A stretch of 64,000 nucleotides of DNA from Acidimicrobiaceae bacterium (GTDB lineage: Bacteria; Actinomycetota; Acidimicrobiia; Acidimicrobiales; RAAP-2): contig DAIDJP010000018.1 of the NCBI GenBank assembly GCA_027451285.1, positions 44,259-108,258 on the forward strand. Direction: 5' to 3'. Under the pieces are notes generated by a model. It saw only the letters and a list, made by a program, of their open reading frames with translations, was not told the DNA's origin and ran no database searches. Numbering within the stretch: the stretch's first letter is position 1; the number at the start of each line of letters is the position of its first letter. Shown here piece by piece: positions 46,558 through 58,326 of this stretch. A program made the position numbers and the translations under genes.

Positions 46558-47709
46558 CTAGAAGCGCACCACGCCGCGCACGTTGGCTCCGCTGGCCAGG
46601 TCGTCATATCCCTGCTGGACCTCGTCGAGGCTGTACTCGCGGGTGATCAGCTCGTCGATGACGAGGCTGCCCTCGCTGTAGAGGCGCAGGAGCTTGGGGA
46701 TCTGGGCCTTGGGATTCTCCGAGCCGAAGACGGTGCCGCGCAGCTCCTGGTTGTACATCGAGAACATGAAGAGGTTCAGATCCACCGTCGTCTGGTTATA
46801 GGGCGCGATGGAGGTGGCTACGACCACGCCGCCCTTGGCGGTGATCGCGCGGGCCTGCTCGACGAGCTCGCTCGAAAGGACCCCCGTGGTGATGATCACG
46901 ACGTCGCAGCTCTTGCCCATCGTCAGCTCGGGCAGGATGTTGAACGCCGCGTCCAGCGTCGACGCACAGCCGTGGGTCGCCCCGATCTTGAGGGCCCGCT
47001 CAACCTTGGACTCGTCGATGTCGACCGCGATGACCGCGCGCGCGCCGGCGGCGCGCGCGCCCTGGATCGCCCCCGAGCCCACGCCGCCGCAGCCGATCAC
47101 CGCGACGGTGTCGCCCGGCTTCACCCCGCCGCGGTTCACCGCCGAACCGAACCCCGTCGAGATCCCACAGGAGATCAGAGCGGCCGCGCGCAGGTCGAAC
47201 CACGGCGCGATCGGCACGAGGGACGCCTCGTGGACGACGATGTACTCGCTGAACGTGCCGAGCTGGGCCATGCGGTTGAGCTCGACGCCGTCGAGGTGGT
47301 GACGCCAGGTGCCGTCGGAGATCATGGGCCCGGCGAGGGTGGTCGCGGACATGTCGCACAGGTACTGACGACCCGTGGCACAGAAGTCGCAGCGCCCGCA
47401 GCTGGGCACGAAGGAGACCGCCACGTGGTCGCCGGGCTTGACGTTGGTGACGCCGACGCCGACCTCCTCGACGACACCCGAGCCCTCGTGTCCGCCGATG
47501 ATCGGAAACATCGAGGGCCGGCCCGAGATCATCTCAAGCACCATCGGATCCTGGGCCATGTCACCGGTACGCAGGTGCTCGTCGGAGTGGCACATGCCTG
47601 AGAAGGCCATCTTCACCTTCACCTCGAAGGCGTGCGGCTCGTCGATGTCGATCGTCTCAGTGCGCCACGGACCGTTCAGTTCGCTGACGACGGCGGCCTT
47701 GACCTTCAT
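46558..47709 (-). CDS. NDMA-dependent alcohol dehydrogenase (mycofactocin-associated Zn-ADH)
   Basis: 383 residues of the medium-chain zinc dehydrogenases. Catalytic zinc Cys/His: MCHSDEH and GGHEGSG; structural zinc Cys cluster CGRCDFCATGRQYLC (about residues 103-117); NAD motif VIGCGGVGSGAIQGA. It belongs to the class with non-exchangeable NAD that uses mycofactocin, or the dye NDMA in vitro, as electron acceptor. Adjacent mftABCDF makes that reading strong. Convergent with mftF (1 nt between stops). Confidence 0.92.
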   Translation of the reverse strand: MKVKAAVVSELNGPWRTETIDIDEPHAFEVKVKMAFSGMCHSDEHLRTGDMAQDPMVLEMISGRPSMFPIIGGHEGSGVVEEVGVGVTNVKPGDHVAVSFVPSCGRCDFCATGRQYLCDMSATTLAGPMISDGTWRHHLDGVELNRMAQLGTFSEYIVVHEASLVPIAPWFDLRAAALISCGISTGFGSAVNRGGVKPGDTVAVIGCGGVGSGAIQGARAAGARAVIAVDIDESKVERALKIGATHGCASTLDAAFNILPELTMGKSCDVVIITTGVLSSELVEQARAITAKGGVVVATSIAPYNQTTVDLNLFMFSMYNQELRGTVFGSENPKAQIPKLLRLYSEGSLVIDELITREYSLDEVQQGYDDLASGANVRGVVRF

Positions 47710-47795
47710 GATTCCCCCCCGGGCGGCGCGACGCGCCTCGGGACCAGACTAGAGCGTCACATCCCTGCGACACCGGCCGAACGCGGCCTGCGGCC

Positions 47796-47813
47796 GCCGT
47801 CGCAACCGACGGC
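47796..47813 (-). terminator. perfect hairpin between the secreted-protein gene and the ADH gene
   Basis: GCCGTCG-CAAC-CGACGGC: a perfect 7-bp stem with a 4-nt loop, 30 nt after the stop of the minus-strand secreted-protein gene and upstream of the ADH start. There is no T-run, so Rho-type termination or RNA end protection is as likely as intrinsic termination. Confidence 0.35.
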
Positions 47814-47842
47814 GCCGCGCCGCCGATTGCACAGCGTGCCCT

Positions 47843-49312
47843 CTAGTCCGAGACCTTCACCGACGACGCGGTCAGGACGCCGCCGACGAGGCTCGCCATC
47901 ACCTTGACCTGCTGTCCCACAGTGATGCCCGTCAGGTCCACTCCTGGCGCCACACTCAACGTGACCTGCGCCGCGCCGTCACCGGGCTGGATGACCAGCG
48001 AGGCAGCCGTCGTCGTCGAGGCGGCCGGGGTGACCGAGATGATCGAGCCCTCGATCACGACCTCACCGGACATGTCGCCTTCGGGCTGTTGAACGTGAAG
48101 GCGTACGAGGGTCAAGGCGTGGGTCGTGGGATCGATGCTCGCCACCACGTGCACGCGGGCGTCCGCAATAGCGGCCGCCGCGTTAATGGTCGACGGCACC
48201 GTGATGCTCACCGGAGTGGCTGAGTCCTCGGTCTGCACGACCAGGGTGTCCACGTTGTTGGTCACGGTGTTACTCACGACGACGCCCTCGACCTCAGTCG
48301 TCGTGGACTCGGTGGATGAAGAGTCCTCGAGTCGGATATCGGTCAACGTAAGAACGTTGTTCACCAGGGTCGCGTGCGCGTGTACGAATGTTCCGACGGT
48401 CGCGCTCGAGACGTCGATGGTGCTGGGAACGGCGAGGGTGACCGACGAGGCGCCGTCACCGGGCTGAATGGTCAGGCTCGTCGTGGAGGACGCGGTGACC
48501 AGGCCCTCGATCTCGATCTGGTTCTCGTCGCCGAACTGGCTCACGCCCTGACTGCTCGCGGTCGCCGAATTGTCGACCGAGAGGGTCACGAGGGTGAAGG
48601 TTCCCGCGCTGTAGCTGGCCACGAGCTCCGCCTCCTGTCCCGACTGGATCGTCGAGGGCAAGGTGATGGTCGACGGGACGCTCACCTGAGTAACCACCCC
48701 GTCCTCGCTCGTGATGCTCAGACTGCTCGCCGAGATGACGTTGAGGGTGCCTTCAAGTGAGATGAGTGACGTCGTTCCAACGGTGGAGGTGCCGAGGTCA
48801 TCGAAGCCCTGACTCCCTAGTTGGGCGTCCACCGAGACGATCTCGCCCACCCCGGGCGTTCCCGTGGGGCTCGACGAACCACTGTCGTGGGCGTGGCGCG
48901 CCGTGCGCGCCAGGGTGACGACGCTGTTGCCCCCCGAGACGGTGAGCGAGGTCGCGCTCGCGGCGACGACCACCGCGTGGAAGCGCACGCGACGCTGGAC
49001 GCCACGCACGCGCATACCCAGGACGCGATCGGTTCCGTCGCTGAGGCGCGTCGCGCGGGCCGCCACGTGCGCACCGAGGGCCACGTGCGTCGAGGCCGCC
49101 GACTTCACGCGCAGGGTCGTCAGAGAGTTGTGTTGGGCGACGACGAGGGTGTGACGACTCGCGTCGGTGGCAACGACCGTGCCGCTCACCGAGACGGTCG
49201 AATGCGCCTTCGCGTGGGCGCGGGTGCTGGCCCCAGCCGCGATCGGCAACGAGCCCACTCCCAGGACGAGGGCGGCGACTAGGGCCGCTCGCGTTACCGG
49301 CATCTTCACCAT
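47843..49312 (-). CDS. secreted protein built of six beta-rich repeats (DUF5666-like)
   Basis: 489 residues from the ATG at 49312, giving a signal peptide (TRAALVAALVLGVGSLPIAA, cleavage near AGA-ST). After it, about six repeats of 65-75 residues are visible, each opening like SVSGTVV, ISLEGTL, IEIEGLV, TEVEGVV or VVIEGSI and running through SLxIxxxD, VTVxVPSTI and LTLxxV motifs. This is the pattern of small OB-like barrel repeats (DUF5666-like, family by recollection). Thr/Ser-rich linkers separate them. It lacks a membrane anchor or sorting signal, so it is probably released or cell-wall associated. Function unknown. Confidence 0.75.
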   Translation of the reverse strand: MVKMPVTRAALVAALVLGVGSLPIAAGASTRAHAKAHSTVSVSGTVVATDASRHTLVVAQHNSLTTLRVKSAASTHVALGAHVAARATRLSDGTDRVLGMRVRGVQRRVRFHAVVVAASATSLTVSGGNSVVTLARTARHAHDSGSSSPTGTPGVGEIVSVDAQLGSQGFDDLGTSTVGTTSLISLEGTLNVISASSLSITSEDGVVTQVSVPSTITLPSTIQSGQEAELVASYSAGTFTLVTLSVDNSATASSQGVSQFGDENQIEIEGLVTASSTTSLTIQPGDGASSVTLAVPSTIDVSSATVGTFVHAHATLVNNVLTLTDIRLEDSSSTESTTTEVEGVVVSNTVTNNVDTLVVQTEDSATPVSITVPSTINAAAAIADARVHVVASIDPTTHALTLVRLHVQQPEGDMSGEVVIEGSIISVTPAASTTTAASLVIQPGDGAAQVTLSVAPGVDLTGITVGQQVKVMASLVGGVLTASSVKVSD

Positions 49313-49417
49313 GGGACCAATCCCTTCACGCCGGTTGGGTACCGGCTCCGACGCGAAGGCTAAGAGAGCTTCCTGGGGCTCCACTGGGTGAAACCTGTGA
49401 GTCTCCTGAGAGGGTCA

Positions 49418-51133
49418 CTACATTCGATCAGGCGCGTCGATGCCGAGCAGGGAGAGCCCCGTGGCCAGCGTGCGCGCCGAGAGCTCGCAGAGCGCGAGGC
49501 GCTCGTCACGCGTGCCCTCCGGTGCCGTAAGGACGGGACAGGCCTCGTAGAACGCGGTGAAGCGCTGGGCCAGGTCGAAGAGGTAGGTGCAGAGCTTGTG
49601 GGGCTGGGAGAGCGCCAGGGCGCTCTCGAGCGCCTCGGGCAGGGCCACCAGGCCGAGGGCCAGGTCGCGCTCGGCGCGCTCGGCCAGGGCGAAGGGGGCG
49701 GCCGCGAGGGACCAGGTGTCCTGCGCCCGACGAAGGATCGAGCGCTGGCGGGCGTGCGCGTACTGCAGGTAGGGGCCGGTCTCGCCCTCGAAGGAGACCA
49801 TGCGCTCGAGGTCGAAGACGTAGTCGCGCTGGCGCTCGGTGGACAGGTCCGCCCACTTGATCGCCGCGCGCGCGATCTGCAGGGCCAACTCGTCGCGGCT
49901 CTCGTCGTCGAGGGCCACGTGGCGCTCGACGAGGGCCTCGTTCGCGCGCGTGATCGCCTCGTCGAGCAGTCCCACGAGCTTGACCGAGACGCCCGCGCGC
50001 GTGCGCAACATCTTGCGATCCGTGCCGAGCACGCTGCCAAAGGCCACGTGCTCGCAGTGCACGCTTGCGGGAAGCCAACCCGCCATGCGCGCGACGGCGA
50101 AGACCATCTCGAGGTGCTGGGCCTGCGGGGCGCCCACCACGTAGAGCAGGTCGTCGGCGTGCAGCTCGCCGACGCGCTGGCGCAGCGCCGCCAGGTCGCT
50201 CGCCGCGTAGCCGTAGCCGTCGTCGCTCTTCTTCACGATCAGTGGCAGCGGCTCGCCCTCGCGGTTGGTGAAGCCCGCAGGAAAGACGCACCAGGCGCCG
50301 CCGCTCTCCACCAGCAGCCCGGCGGCAGCGAGATCGTCGACGACCCCGGCGAGCAGGGCGTTGTAGGCCGACTCGCCGACCACGTCCTCGGGGGTGAGCG
50401 ATACGTCGAGCAGGTCGTAGACCTGGGAGAAGTAGACGACCGACTCGTCCACCAGGATCTGCCACAGACGGCGGGTCTCGGGATCGCCGCTCTGGAGTGC
50501 CACCACGCGCGCGCGGCTGCGCTCGGCGAAGGCCTCGTCGGCGTCGAACTTCGTGCGCGCGGCCTTGTAGAACGAGTCGAGGTCGCCGATGGACAGCGAG
50601 GCCACCGCGTTCTCCTCGCCCAGGTCGATCAGGTGCTCGATCAGCATGCCAAAGGGCGTTCCCCAGTCGCCGACGTGGTTGCGAGGGATCACCTCGTGAC
50701 CGACGAAGCGGTGCATGCGCGCCAGGGCGTCGCCGATGACGGTCGAGCGCAGGTGTCCGACGTGCATCTCCTTGGCCACGTTGGGCGCGGAGTAGTCGAT
50801 CAGGACCCGGCGAGGGGCTGCGGGTGCGATTCCCAGTCGCTCGTTCGCGGCGATCTCACGCAGCTGGGCGCCCAGGAAGGGCGTGGTGAGCGTGAGGTTG
50901 AGGAATCCCGGCCCGGCGACCTCGACCTCGGCGACGCCCTCGAGGTCCAGGCGCGCCACGATCTCGCCGGCCACCTCGCGCGGGTTGCGCCCCAGCGACT
51001 TGGCCAGGGCCATCACTCCGTTGGCCTGGTAGTCGCCGTGCTCGGAGGCGCGCAGCACCGGATCGGCCCCGGGCGAGAGCGCCGAGAAGGCGCCCGACAG
51101 GCGCTCTTGGAGCAGCGCGTAGGTCGAGGTCAT
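49418..51133 (-). CDS. argS: arginine--tRNA ligase
   Basis: 571 residues. The HIGH-type motif is in YSAPNVAKEMHVGHLRST (about residue 125); the KMSKS counterpart is degenerate, DRKMLRTRAGVSV, as often in ArgRS. The N-terminal Add1-like domain and the C-terminal anticodon-binding DALR domain (HARQRSILRRA, ALRHRF-like FTAFYEACPVL) are complete. In many actinobacteria argS is adjacent to lysA; here it is 37 kb away. Divergent from aconitase. Confidence 0.97.
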   Translation of the reverse strand: MTSTYALLQERLSGAFSALSPGADPVLRASEHGDYQANGVMALAKSLGRNPREVAGEIVARLDLEGVAEVEVAGPGFLNLTLTTPFLGAQLREIAANERLGIAPAAPRRVLIDYSAPNVAKEMHVGHLRSTVIGDALARMHRFVGHEVIPRNHVGDWGTPFGMLIEHLIDLGEENAVASLSIGDLDSFYKAARTKFDADEAFAERSRARVVALQSGDPETRRLWQILVDESVVYFSQVYDLLDVSLTPEDVVGESAYNALLAGVVDDLAAAGLLVESGGAWCVFPAGFTNREGEPLPLIVKKSDDGYGYAASDLAALRQRVGELHADDLLYVVGAPQAQHLEMVFAVARMAGWLPASVHCEHVAFGSVLGTDRKMLRTRAGVSVKLVGLLDEAITRANEALVERHVALDDESRDELALQIARAAIKWADLSTERQRDYVFDLERMVSFEGETGPYLQYAHARQRSILRRAQDTWSLAAAPFALAERAERDLALGLVALPEALESALALSQPHKLCTYLFDLAQRFTAFYEACPVLTAPEGTRDERLALCELSARTLATGLSLLGIDAPDRM

Positions 51134-51210
51134 CTATCTAGTCTCGCACCTGGGACGACGCGCGAGCAGCGTCGAAACGGGGGCCCTCGAATTGGGGGCA
51201 GAATAGATGC

Positions 51211-53889
<2,679 letters not shown>

Positions 53890-53907
53890 GCAGGCTTTCC
53901 ACACTCA

Positions 53908-55614
53908 TTAGGCGTGACCGTGTCGCGCGGCGGTGACCGCCGCGTCGACACTGTCGAAGTGCCGTAGCGCGCGCACCGCGGCGTCACTCGATCGCTGCAG
54001 GCGCGCGATCACCAGGTCGCTCGCGCGCGCGACCACGACGTCGATGCCGTCGTGGGCGAGGTCGTCGACGACCTCGCCCAGGGTCATCAGCCCGGTGAAG
54101 TCAAGGTCCACCATCGCCACCGCGTCGATTACCACGTGCGTGGTGTTGGGGTGGGTGGCCAAGAGGTCGTGGAGCTCGCTGCGAAAAACGCCGGCGTTGG
54201 CGAAGTACAGGGCCTCGTCGTAGAGGACGACGAGCACGTGGCTGCGCCGCGTCACGCCCTTCACCGTGATCGGCTCCCAGCTGGTGGTGTCGTCGCGCCG
54301 GCCCAGTTCGACCATGCGCGGCCTCGCCGAGCGCCACGTGCGCACGAGGATCGCGAGACCCACCGCGACCCCCAGGCCCAGCTCGACGCCCAGCACGAGT
54401 ACGCCCAGCAGCGAGGTGACCGCCACGGCGAACTCCGCGGTGTTGACCCGCCAGATCGCGCGGAACTGACCCACCTTGATCAGGCGTCCCGCGATGAAGA
54501 GCAGCACTCCCGCGAGCGCGGCGAGCGGAATCGCGTGCGCGATGCCGGCGAGCGGTGACACGAGCAGCGCGCCCACGCCGGCGACGAGTCCAAGGAACTT
54601 GGTGCGTCCGCCCGCGAGGCTCGCGACCGACGTGCGTGCGGGGCTCGCGTCGACCGGGAACGTGCCGAGCAGGCCCGCGACGACGTTGGCCGCTCCGACG
54701 CCGATGAAGTCCCGGTCCAGGTCGTCAGCGACGCCGATCTCGTCGGCCGAGACCCGCGACGTGGCCGCGCTCTGGCTGATCACGACCACCGTCAGGGTCA
54801 GCGAGGTCACGACCAGCGCCCCCCAGTCGTGGGTCGTGAGCCCGTGGATCCGCCACACCGGGCCGCCCACGACGACCGCGCCGAGCTCGGTGACGCCGTG
54901 GCGTGACAGGTGCAGCGCCCACGCCAGCAGGCTCGATCCCAAGACCGCGGCCAGGGCGAGGGGAAGGCGTGGGTTGAGCTTCTCGCCGACGATCATGACG
55001 ATCAGGGTGCCCAGGCCGATGGCGATCGACCACGCGCTGACGTGCGAGAGCTCGTGGGCGATCGCCGACAGCCTCGACGCCGCCGACTCGCCGCCTCCGG
55101 CCACTCCGAGTACGTGGGGCAACTGGTGGATGATGATGATCACGCCGATGCCCGACAGAAAGCCGGTGATGATCGGCAGCGAGAGGAAGTCCGCGAGCCA
55201 CCCCAGTTTCAACAGCCCCACCGCCCCGACCAGCACGCCGGTGAGGATCGCGGCCATCGCCACCAGGGCGTAGTACTGGCTCGAGTTGGGGGCCGCGAGG
55301 CGCACGAGGGCGACCGCGAAGAGCGGCGCGATCGTCGAGTCGGCCCCCACCGACATGATCGGATTCGCCCCCAGGAACGTGAAGACCAGCGTGGCGGCGA
55401 TGAAAGCGACCATCGCGCTGAACGCGGCCACGCCGGCGAGCTGGGAGGTGGCCAGCTGCTCGGGGATGGCGATGGCGAGCAGGGTGATCCCCGCCAGCGC
55501 CTCGCGCGAGAGATTGTCGCGAGAGAGTCCCGCGAAGAGATCGCCGAATCGATGCGACGCCACGCGCTGAGCGACTCGCGTACGCGGACCTGGACGCTCC
55601 TTTGCGTGTCCCAT
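53908..55614 (-). CDS. SulP-family anion transporter with STAS domain
   Basis: 568 residues from the ATG at 55614 (MGHAKERPG); the long N-terminal extension of the open frame has low-quality sequence. About eleven membrane segments are followed by a cytoplasmic STAS domain from roughly residue 450 (YDEALYFANAGVFRSELHDL and VIDAVAMVDLDFTGLMTL with the phosphorylatable-type loop). Substrate may be sulfate, bicarbonate or another anion; SulP sequence alone does not decide. The YeiH-like protein and the SQR operon make sulfur oxyanions possible. It follows the PIG-L gene by 28 nt. Confidence 0.9.
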   Translation of the reverse strand: MGHAKERPGPRTRVAQRVASHRFGDLFAGLSRDNLSREALAGITLLAIAIPEQLATSQLAGVAAFSAMVAFIAATLVFTFLGANPIMSVGADSTIAPLFAVALVRLAAPNSSQYYALVAMAAILTGVLVGAVGLLKLGWLADFLSLPIITGFLSGIGVIIIIHQLPHVLGVAGGGESAASRLSAIAHELSHVSAWSIAIGLGTLIVMIVGEKLNPRLPLALAAVLGSSLLAWALHLSRHGVTELGAVVVGGPVWRIHGLTTHDWGALVVTSLTLTVVVISQSAATSRVSADEIGVADDLDRDFIGVGAANVVAGLLGTFPVDASPARTSVASLAGGRTKFLGLVAGVGALLVSPLAGIAHAIPLAALAGVLLFIAGRLIKVGQFRAIWRVNTAEFAVAVTSLLGVLVLGVELGLGVAVGLAILVRTWRSARPRMVELGRRDDTTSWEPITVKGVTRRSHVLVVLYDEALYFANAGVFRSELHDLLATHPNTTHVVIDAVAMVDLDFTGLMTLGEVVDDLAHDGIDVVVARASDLVIARLQRSSDAAVRALRHFDSVDAAVTAARHGHA

Positions 55615-55642
55615 GGCTTCACCATAGGACCGACGCGGAAAA

Positions 55643-56398
55643 CTAGGTGGTGACGACGCGGAAGCTCTCGGCCAGACGACCCTTGCCGAGACCGGCGACC
55701 TTCGCGGACTGGCGCGCCCAGTGACGCACCATCTCCTCGAGGTCGTCACGCGATCCCACCTGGCTTTCATGCTGGGAGAGCGCGGCGATCTTGCGCTCGA
55801 AGGTCGCGGTGATGTCGACGACCATCGTCGGAGAGGCCGAGCTAGCGAGCCAGACCTGAGCCACCCGGTGGGGCTGGTAGCCGAAGCTCAGCAGTTCGGG
55901 GAAGGCGTGGGGGTTGCGCGCGTCGGGATAGACGGCCCGCAGCGCGGCCTCACCGGCGGCGAGGTGGTCGGGGTGGCTCGCGAAGATTCGCTCCCAGTTG
56001 CGCTCGGGGCTCTGGGTGATGACCAGGTCGGGCTGGACGCTGCGGATCACGCGCGCGATGTCACGGCGCAGGTCGAGGGTGACTTCCACCTTGCCGTCGG
56101 GGTATCCCAGGAAGGTCAGGTCGTGCACGCCCACCTCGGCGGCGGCGGCGCGCTGCTCGCGCTCGCGCACGGCCGCGCGCTCGGCGTTGGAGATTGTCGA
56201 GTCGTCCCCGCCGGCGTCACCCGAGGTGACGAGGCAGTAGGAGACTTCCACGCCGTCGGACGTCAGACGCGCGATCGTGCCGGCGGTGCCGAAGTCGACG
56301 TCGTCGGGATGGGCCACGACGACCAGGGCGCGACGAATCGAGGGGTTCGATTCGTAGACGGTCAGTTCGGTCTTGTTCTTCTTGTCCTTCTTGCTCAC
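55643..56398 (-). CDS. PIG-L family LmbE-like N-acetylglucosamine deacetylase
   Basis: 251 residues from the GTG in a GTGA overlap with the helicase gene. The zinc motif AHPDD is in VVVAHPDDVDFGTAGT (about residue 33), and the second His in FASHPDHLAAGEAAL. The family removes N-acetyl groups from GlcNAc-type substrates, MshB and Mca being examples. The Lys-rich start (KKDKKNK) is unusual. Whether this one serves mycothiol metabolism or another sugar cannot be told; mycothiol genes are not in the window, though the 61.6-63.9 kb genes are often next to mshC. Confidence 0.88.
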   Translation of the reverse strand: MSKKDKKNKTELTVYESNPSIRRALVVVAHPDDVDFGTAGTIARLTSDGVEVSYCLVTSGDAGGDDSTISNAERAAVREREQRAAAAEVGVHDLTFLGYPDGKVEVTLDLRRDIARVIRSVQPDLVITQSPERNWERIFASHPDHLAAGEAALRAVYPDARNPHAFPELLSFGYQPHRVAQVWLASSASPTMVVDITATFERKIAALSQHESQVGSRDDLEEMVRHWARQSAKVAGLGKGRLAESFRVVTT

Positions 56399-57642
56399 AG
56401 AACGGAATCTTCCATCGTCGGCTCCCATGCGGCGAGGTCCTTCAAGTGAGGGTTGTTCGAGAAGACCTCGACGATGGGCCGCTTCAGCGCCAGGCGGCGC
56501 ATGATCACCTCGGCCTCGACGATTTGATTCCACAAGAGGAGCGACACCACGACGCCGGTCGAGCCCGCGCGTGCGGTGCGTCCGCTGCGGTGCAGGTAGG
56601 CCTTCTGGTCCTCGGGCGGGTCGAAGTGCATCACGCAGTCCACGTGGTCGATGTGCAGGCCGCGCGCGGCGACGTCGGTCGCCACCAGTACGGGCAGCTT
56701 CTCGGCCGAGAAGTCCGCGAGGGCCTTCTCGCGCTGGCTCTGGCGCAGGTCGCCGTGGATCGCCGCCGCGGCGACGCCCTCCTTGGCGAGCTGCTCGACC
56801 AGGCGGTCGGCGCCGCGCTTGGTGCGACAGAAGATGATCGTCTTGTCGTAGGAGTTGCAGATCGCGGCCGCGACCTTGATGCGGTCCATCTGGTGGACGT
56901 TGAGGAAGTGGTGCACCATCTGCGAGACGGTCTGGGTGTCGCTCGCGACCTCGTGGAAGACCGGGTCGGTGAGATAGCGAGAGACCAGGCGGTCGACCGC
57001 GCCGTCCAGGGTGGCCGAGAAGAGCAGGGTCTGATGGGGGTGCTGGGCGATGCGACGCAGCACCCACTCGACCTGAGGCATGAAGCCCATGTCGGCCATG
57101 CGGTCGGCCTCGTCGAGGACCAGCACGTCGAGTCCTTCGACGTTGACCTCGCCGCGATCGCCCAAGTCGATCAAACGGCCCGGGGTGGCGATGATGATGT
57201 CACTGCCCTTGCGCAGGGCCTTGACCTGGCGCTCAATGTCGGCGCCGCCGTAGACGGCCGTGACGCGAAGTCCCAGGGCCTGGCCCAGGGGCTCAAGAAC
57301 CTCGTGGACCTGCACCGCGAGCTCGCGGGTCGGCAGCAGGACGAGGCCGCGCGGACGGGCCGCGTGGCCCGTGCCGGTGGGCGCCTCGCTCGCGGCGACG
57401 CGCTGGAGCATCGGCAGTCCAAATCCCAGGGTCTTGCCCGATCCGGTCTTGGCCTTGCCGCAGACGTCGCGCCCGGCGAGGGCGTCGTGGATGGTCATGG
57501 CCTGGATCGGAAAGGCGGTCGTGATGCCGTCTCGCACGAGTTGCGCGCACAGCTCGGGGTGCACGCCCAACTCGGCGAAGGTCACGGTGGTGGCATAGGA
57601 GTCGGACGACGTGGTCGTCGACTCGATGGTTTCGCTCGTCAC
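56395..57642 (-). CDS. DEAD-box ATP-dependent RNA helicase
   Basis: 415 residues from a GTG. Motifs run in order: Q-motif ELGVHPELCAQLVRDGITTAFPIQ in part, motif I GKAKTGSGKT, Ib TPGRLIDL, DEAD box VLDEADRMADMGF, SAT, and in the second half IIFCRTKRGADRLV and HRSGRTARAG. It unwinds structured RNA, probably in ribosome assembly or cold adaptation. The C-terminus is short, with no long basic tail of the DeaD type. It is coupled to the PIG-L gene by a 4-nt overlap. Confidence 0.95.
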   Translation of the reverse strand: MTSETIESTTTSSDSYATTVTFAELGVHPELCAQLVRDGITTAFPIQAMTIHDALAGRDVCGKAKTGSGKTLGFGLPMLQRVAASEAPTGTGHAARPRGLVLLPTRELAVQVHEVLEPLGQALGLRVTAVYGGADIERQVKALRKGSDIIIATPGRLIDLGDRGEVNVEGLDVLVLDEADRMADMGFMPQVEWVLRRIAQHPHQTLLFSATLDGAVDRLVSRYLTDPVFHEVASDTQTVSQMVHHFLNVHQMDRIKVAAAICNSYDKTIIFCRTKRGADRLVEQLAKEGVAAAAIHGDLRQSQREKALADFSAEKLPVLVATDVAARGLHIDHVDCVMHFDPPEDQKAYLHRSGRTARAGSTGVVVSLLLWNQIVEAEVIMRRLALKRPIVEVFSNNPHLKDLAAWEPTMEDSVL

Positions 57643-57981
57643 GGAACTACGGTCTTTTCTCGGTCGGACCCGGAACCGTCGTTCGTGGAGAAAGTGGGCC
57701 CACGCTGAACTTCTTGCAGCACCACCAGTCTAGGGGCGACGCGACGGGATAAATCCCTCTTTTCGCGACACCGCGAACGGAGCGGCGCCCCACGAGGGCG
57801 CGAGGGCGAATTCATGACGGGACGCCAGCGAATCCCTCACGACTTCGACTGACCCTCGAGAGCGGATCTCGAGATGTCGTTCCTGTTTGAGAGGCGATTG
57901 ACCGTGTGAGAGTTCACCCGCAGCCTTCGCAATGGACCTGACGGCGTCGAAGGACACGGGCGATAAGACAGGGGGAAGATC
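57643..57981. other. gene-free region between the helicase and a small membrane protein
   Basis: About 340 bases with no convincing gene. Frames on the minus strand run across the following small gene and have poor composition. I see no tRNA-like fold or strong palindrome. It presumably holds the helicase promoter and leader on the minus strand and the small gene's promoter on the plus strand. Confidence 0.5.
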
Positions 57982-58164
57982 GTGGTGTCTTTCTGGATCG
58001 CCATTTTCTTCTTGTTCGTGGCACTGATCGGTCGGATCCTGAGCCGCGGTCGTTTCGGCGACAAGAACACGCGAGAGGCCCGCCGGTTTGCCGTTCTCGA
58101 GCGAAAGACGACGGTCCTCGACAAGAACGCCGACTGGTACGTTCGCGACAAGTGGGACGAGTAA
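57982..58164 (+). CDS. small membrane protein (60 residues)
   Basis: 60 residues from a GTG preceded by GGGGGAAG. The N-terminal FWIAIFFLFVALIGRIL is a good single membrane helix. It is followed by a charged, basic/acidic tail (RRFAVLERKTTVLDKN, DWYVRDKWDE). The composition and codon use suit a real gene, although no family is recognised. Opposite-strand frames here look like shadows. Confidence 0.55.
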   Translation: MVSFWIAIFFLFVALIGRILSRGRFGDKNTREARRFAVLERKTTVLDKNADWYVRDKWDE

Positions 58165-58326
58165 CGCACGCCTGACGTTCACGCGATGTGGTCGAGGCCG
58201 CAGCTCCGAACCGAGTCATCTGAGGTGACTGACGTCACGTCAGGTCGGGCGATCTTCGAGTTGGGGTAGCGCAGCGCGAGGGCTGCGCGGTATGAAATGC
58301 TCGGAGGAGAGTCGAAAGCGAGCCCC

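Noticed and set aside
49330..49346. GCCGG-type hairpin with TACCCAA loop and following GTGAA upstream of the secreted-protein gene, recalling a c-di-AMP riboswitch core
   Set aside because: The remaining conserved blocks of that riboswitch are missing before the start codon; only a short local resemblance.
57730..58182. Minus-strand frames of 110-150 codons across 57.7-58.2 kb
   Set aside because: Overlap the better-supported 60-residue plus-strand gene and have no recognisable features; composition looks random.
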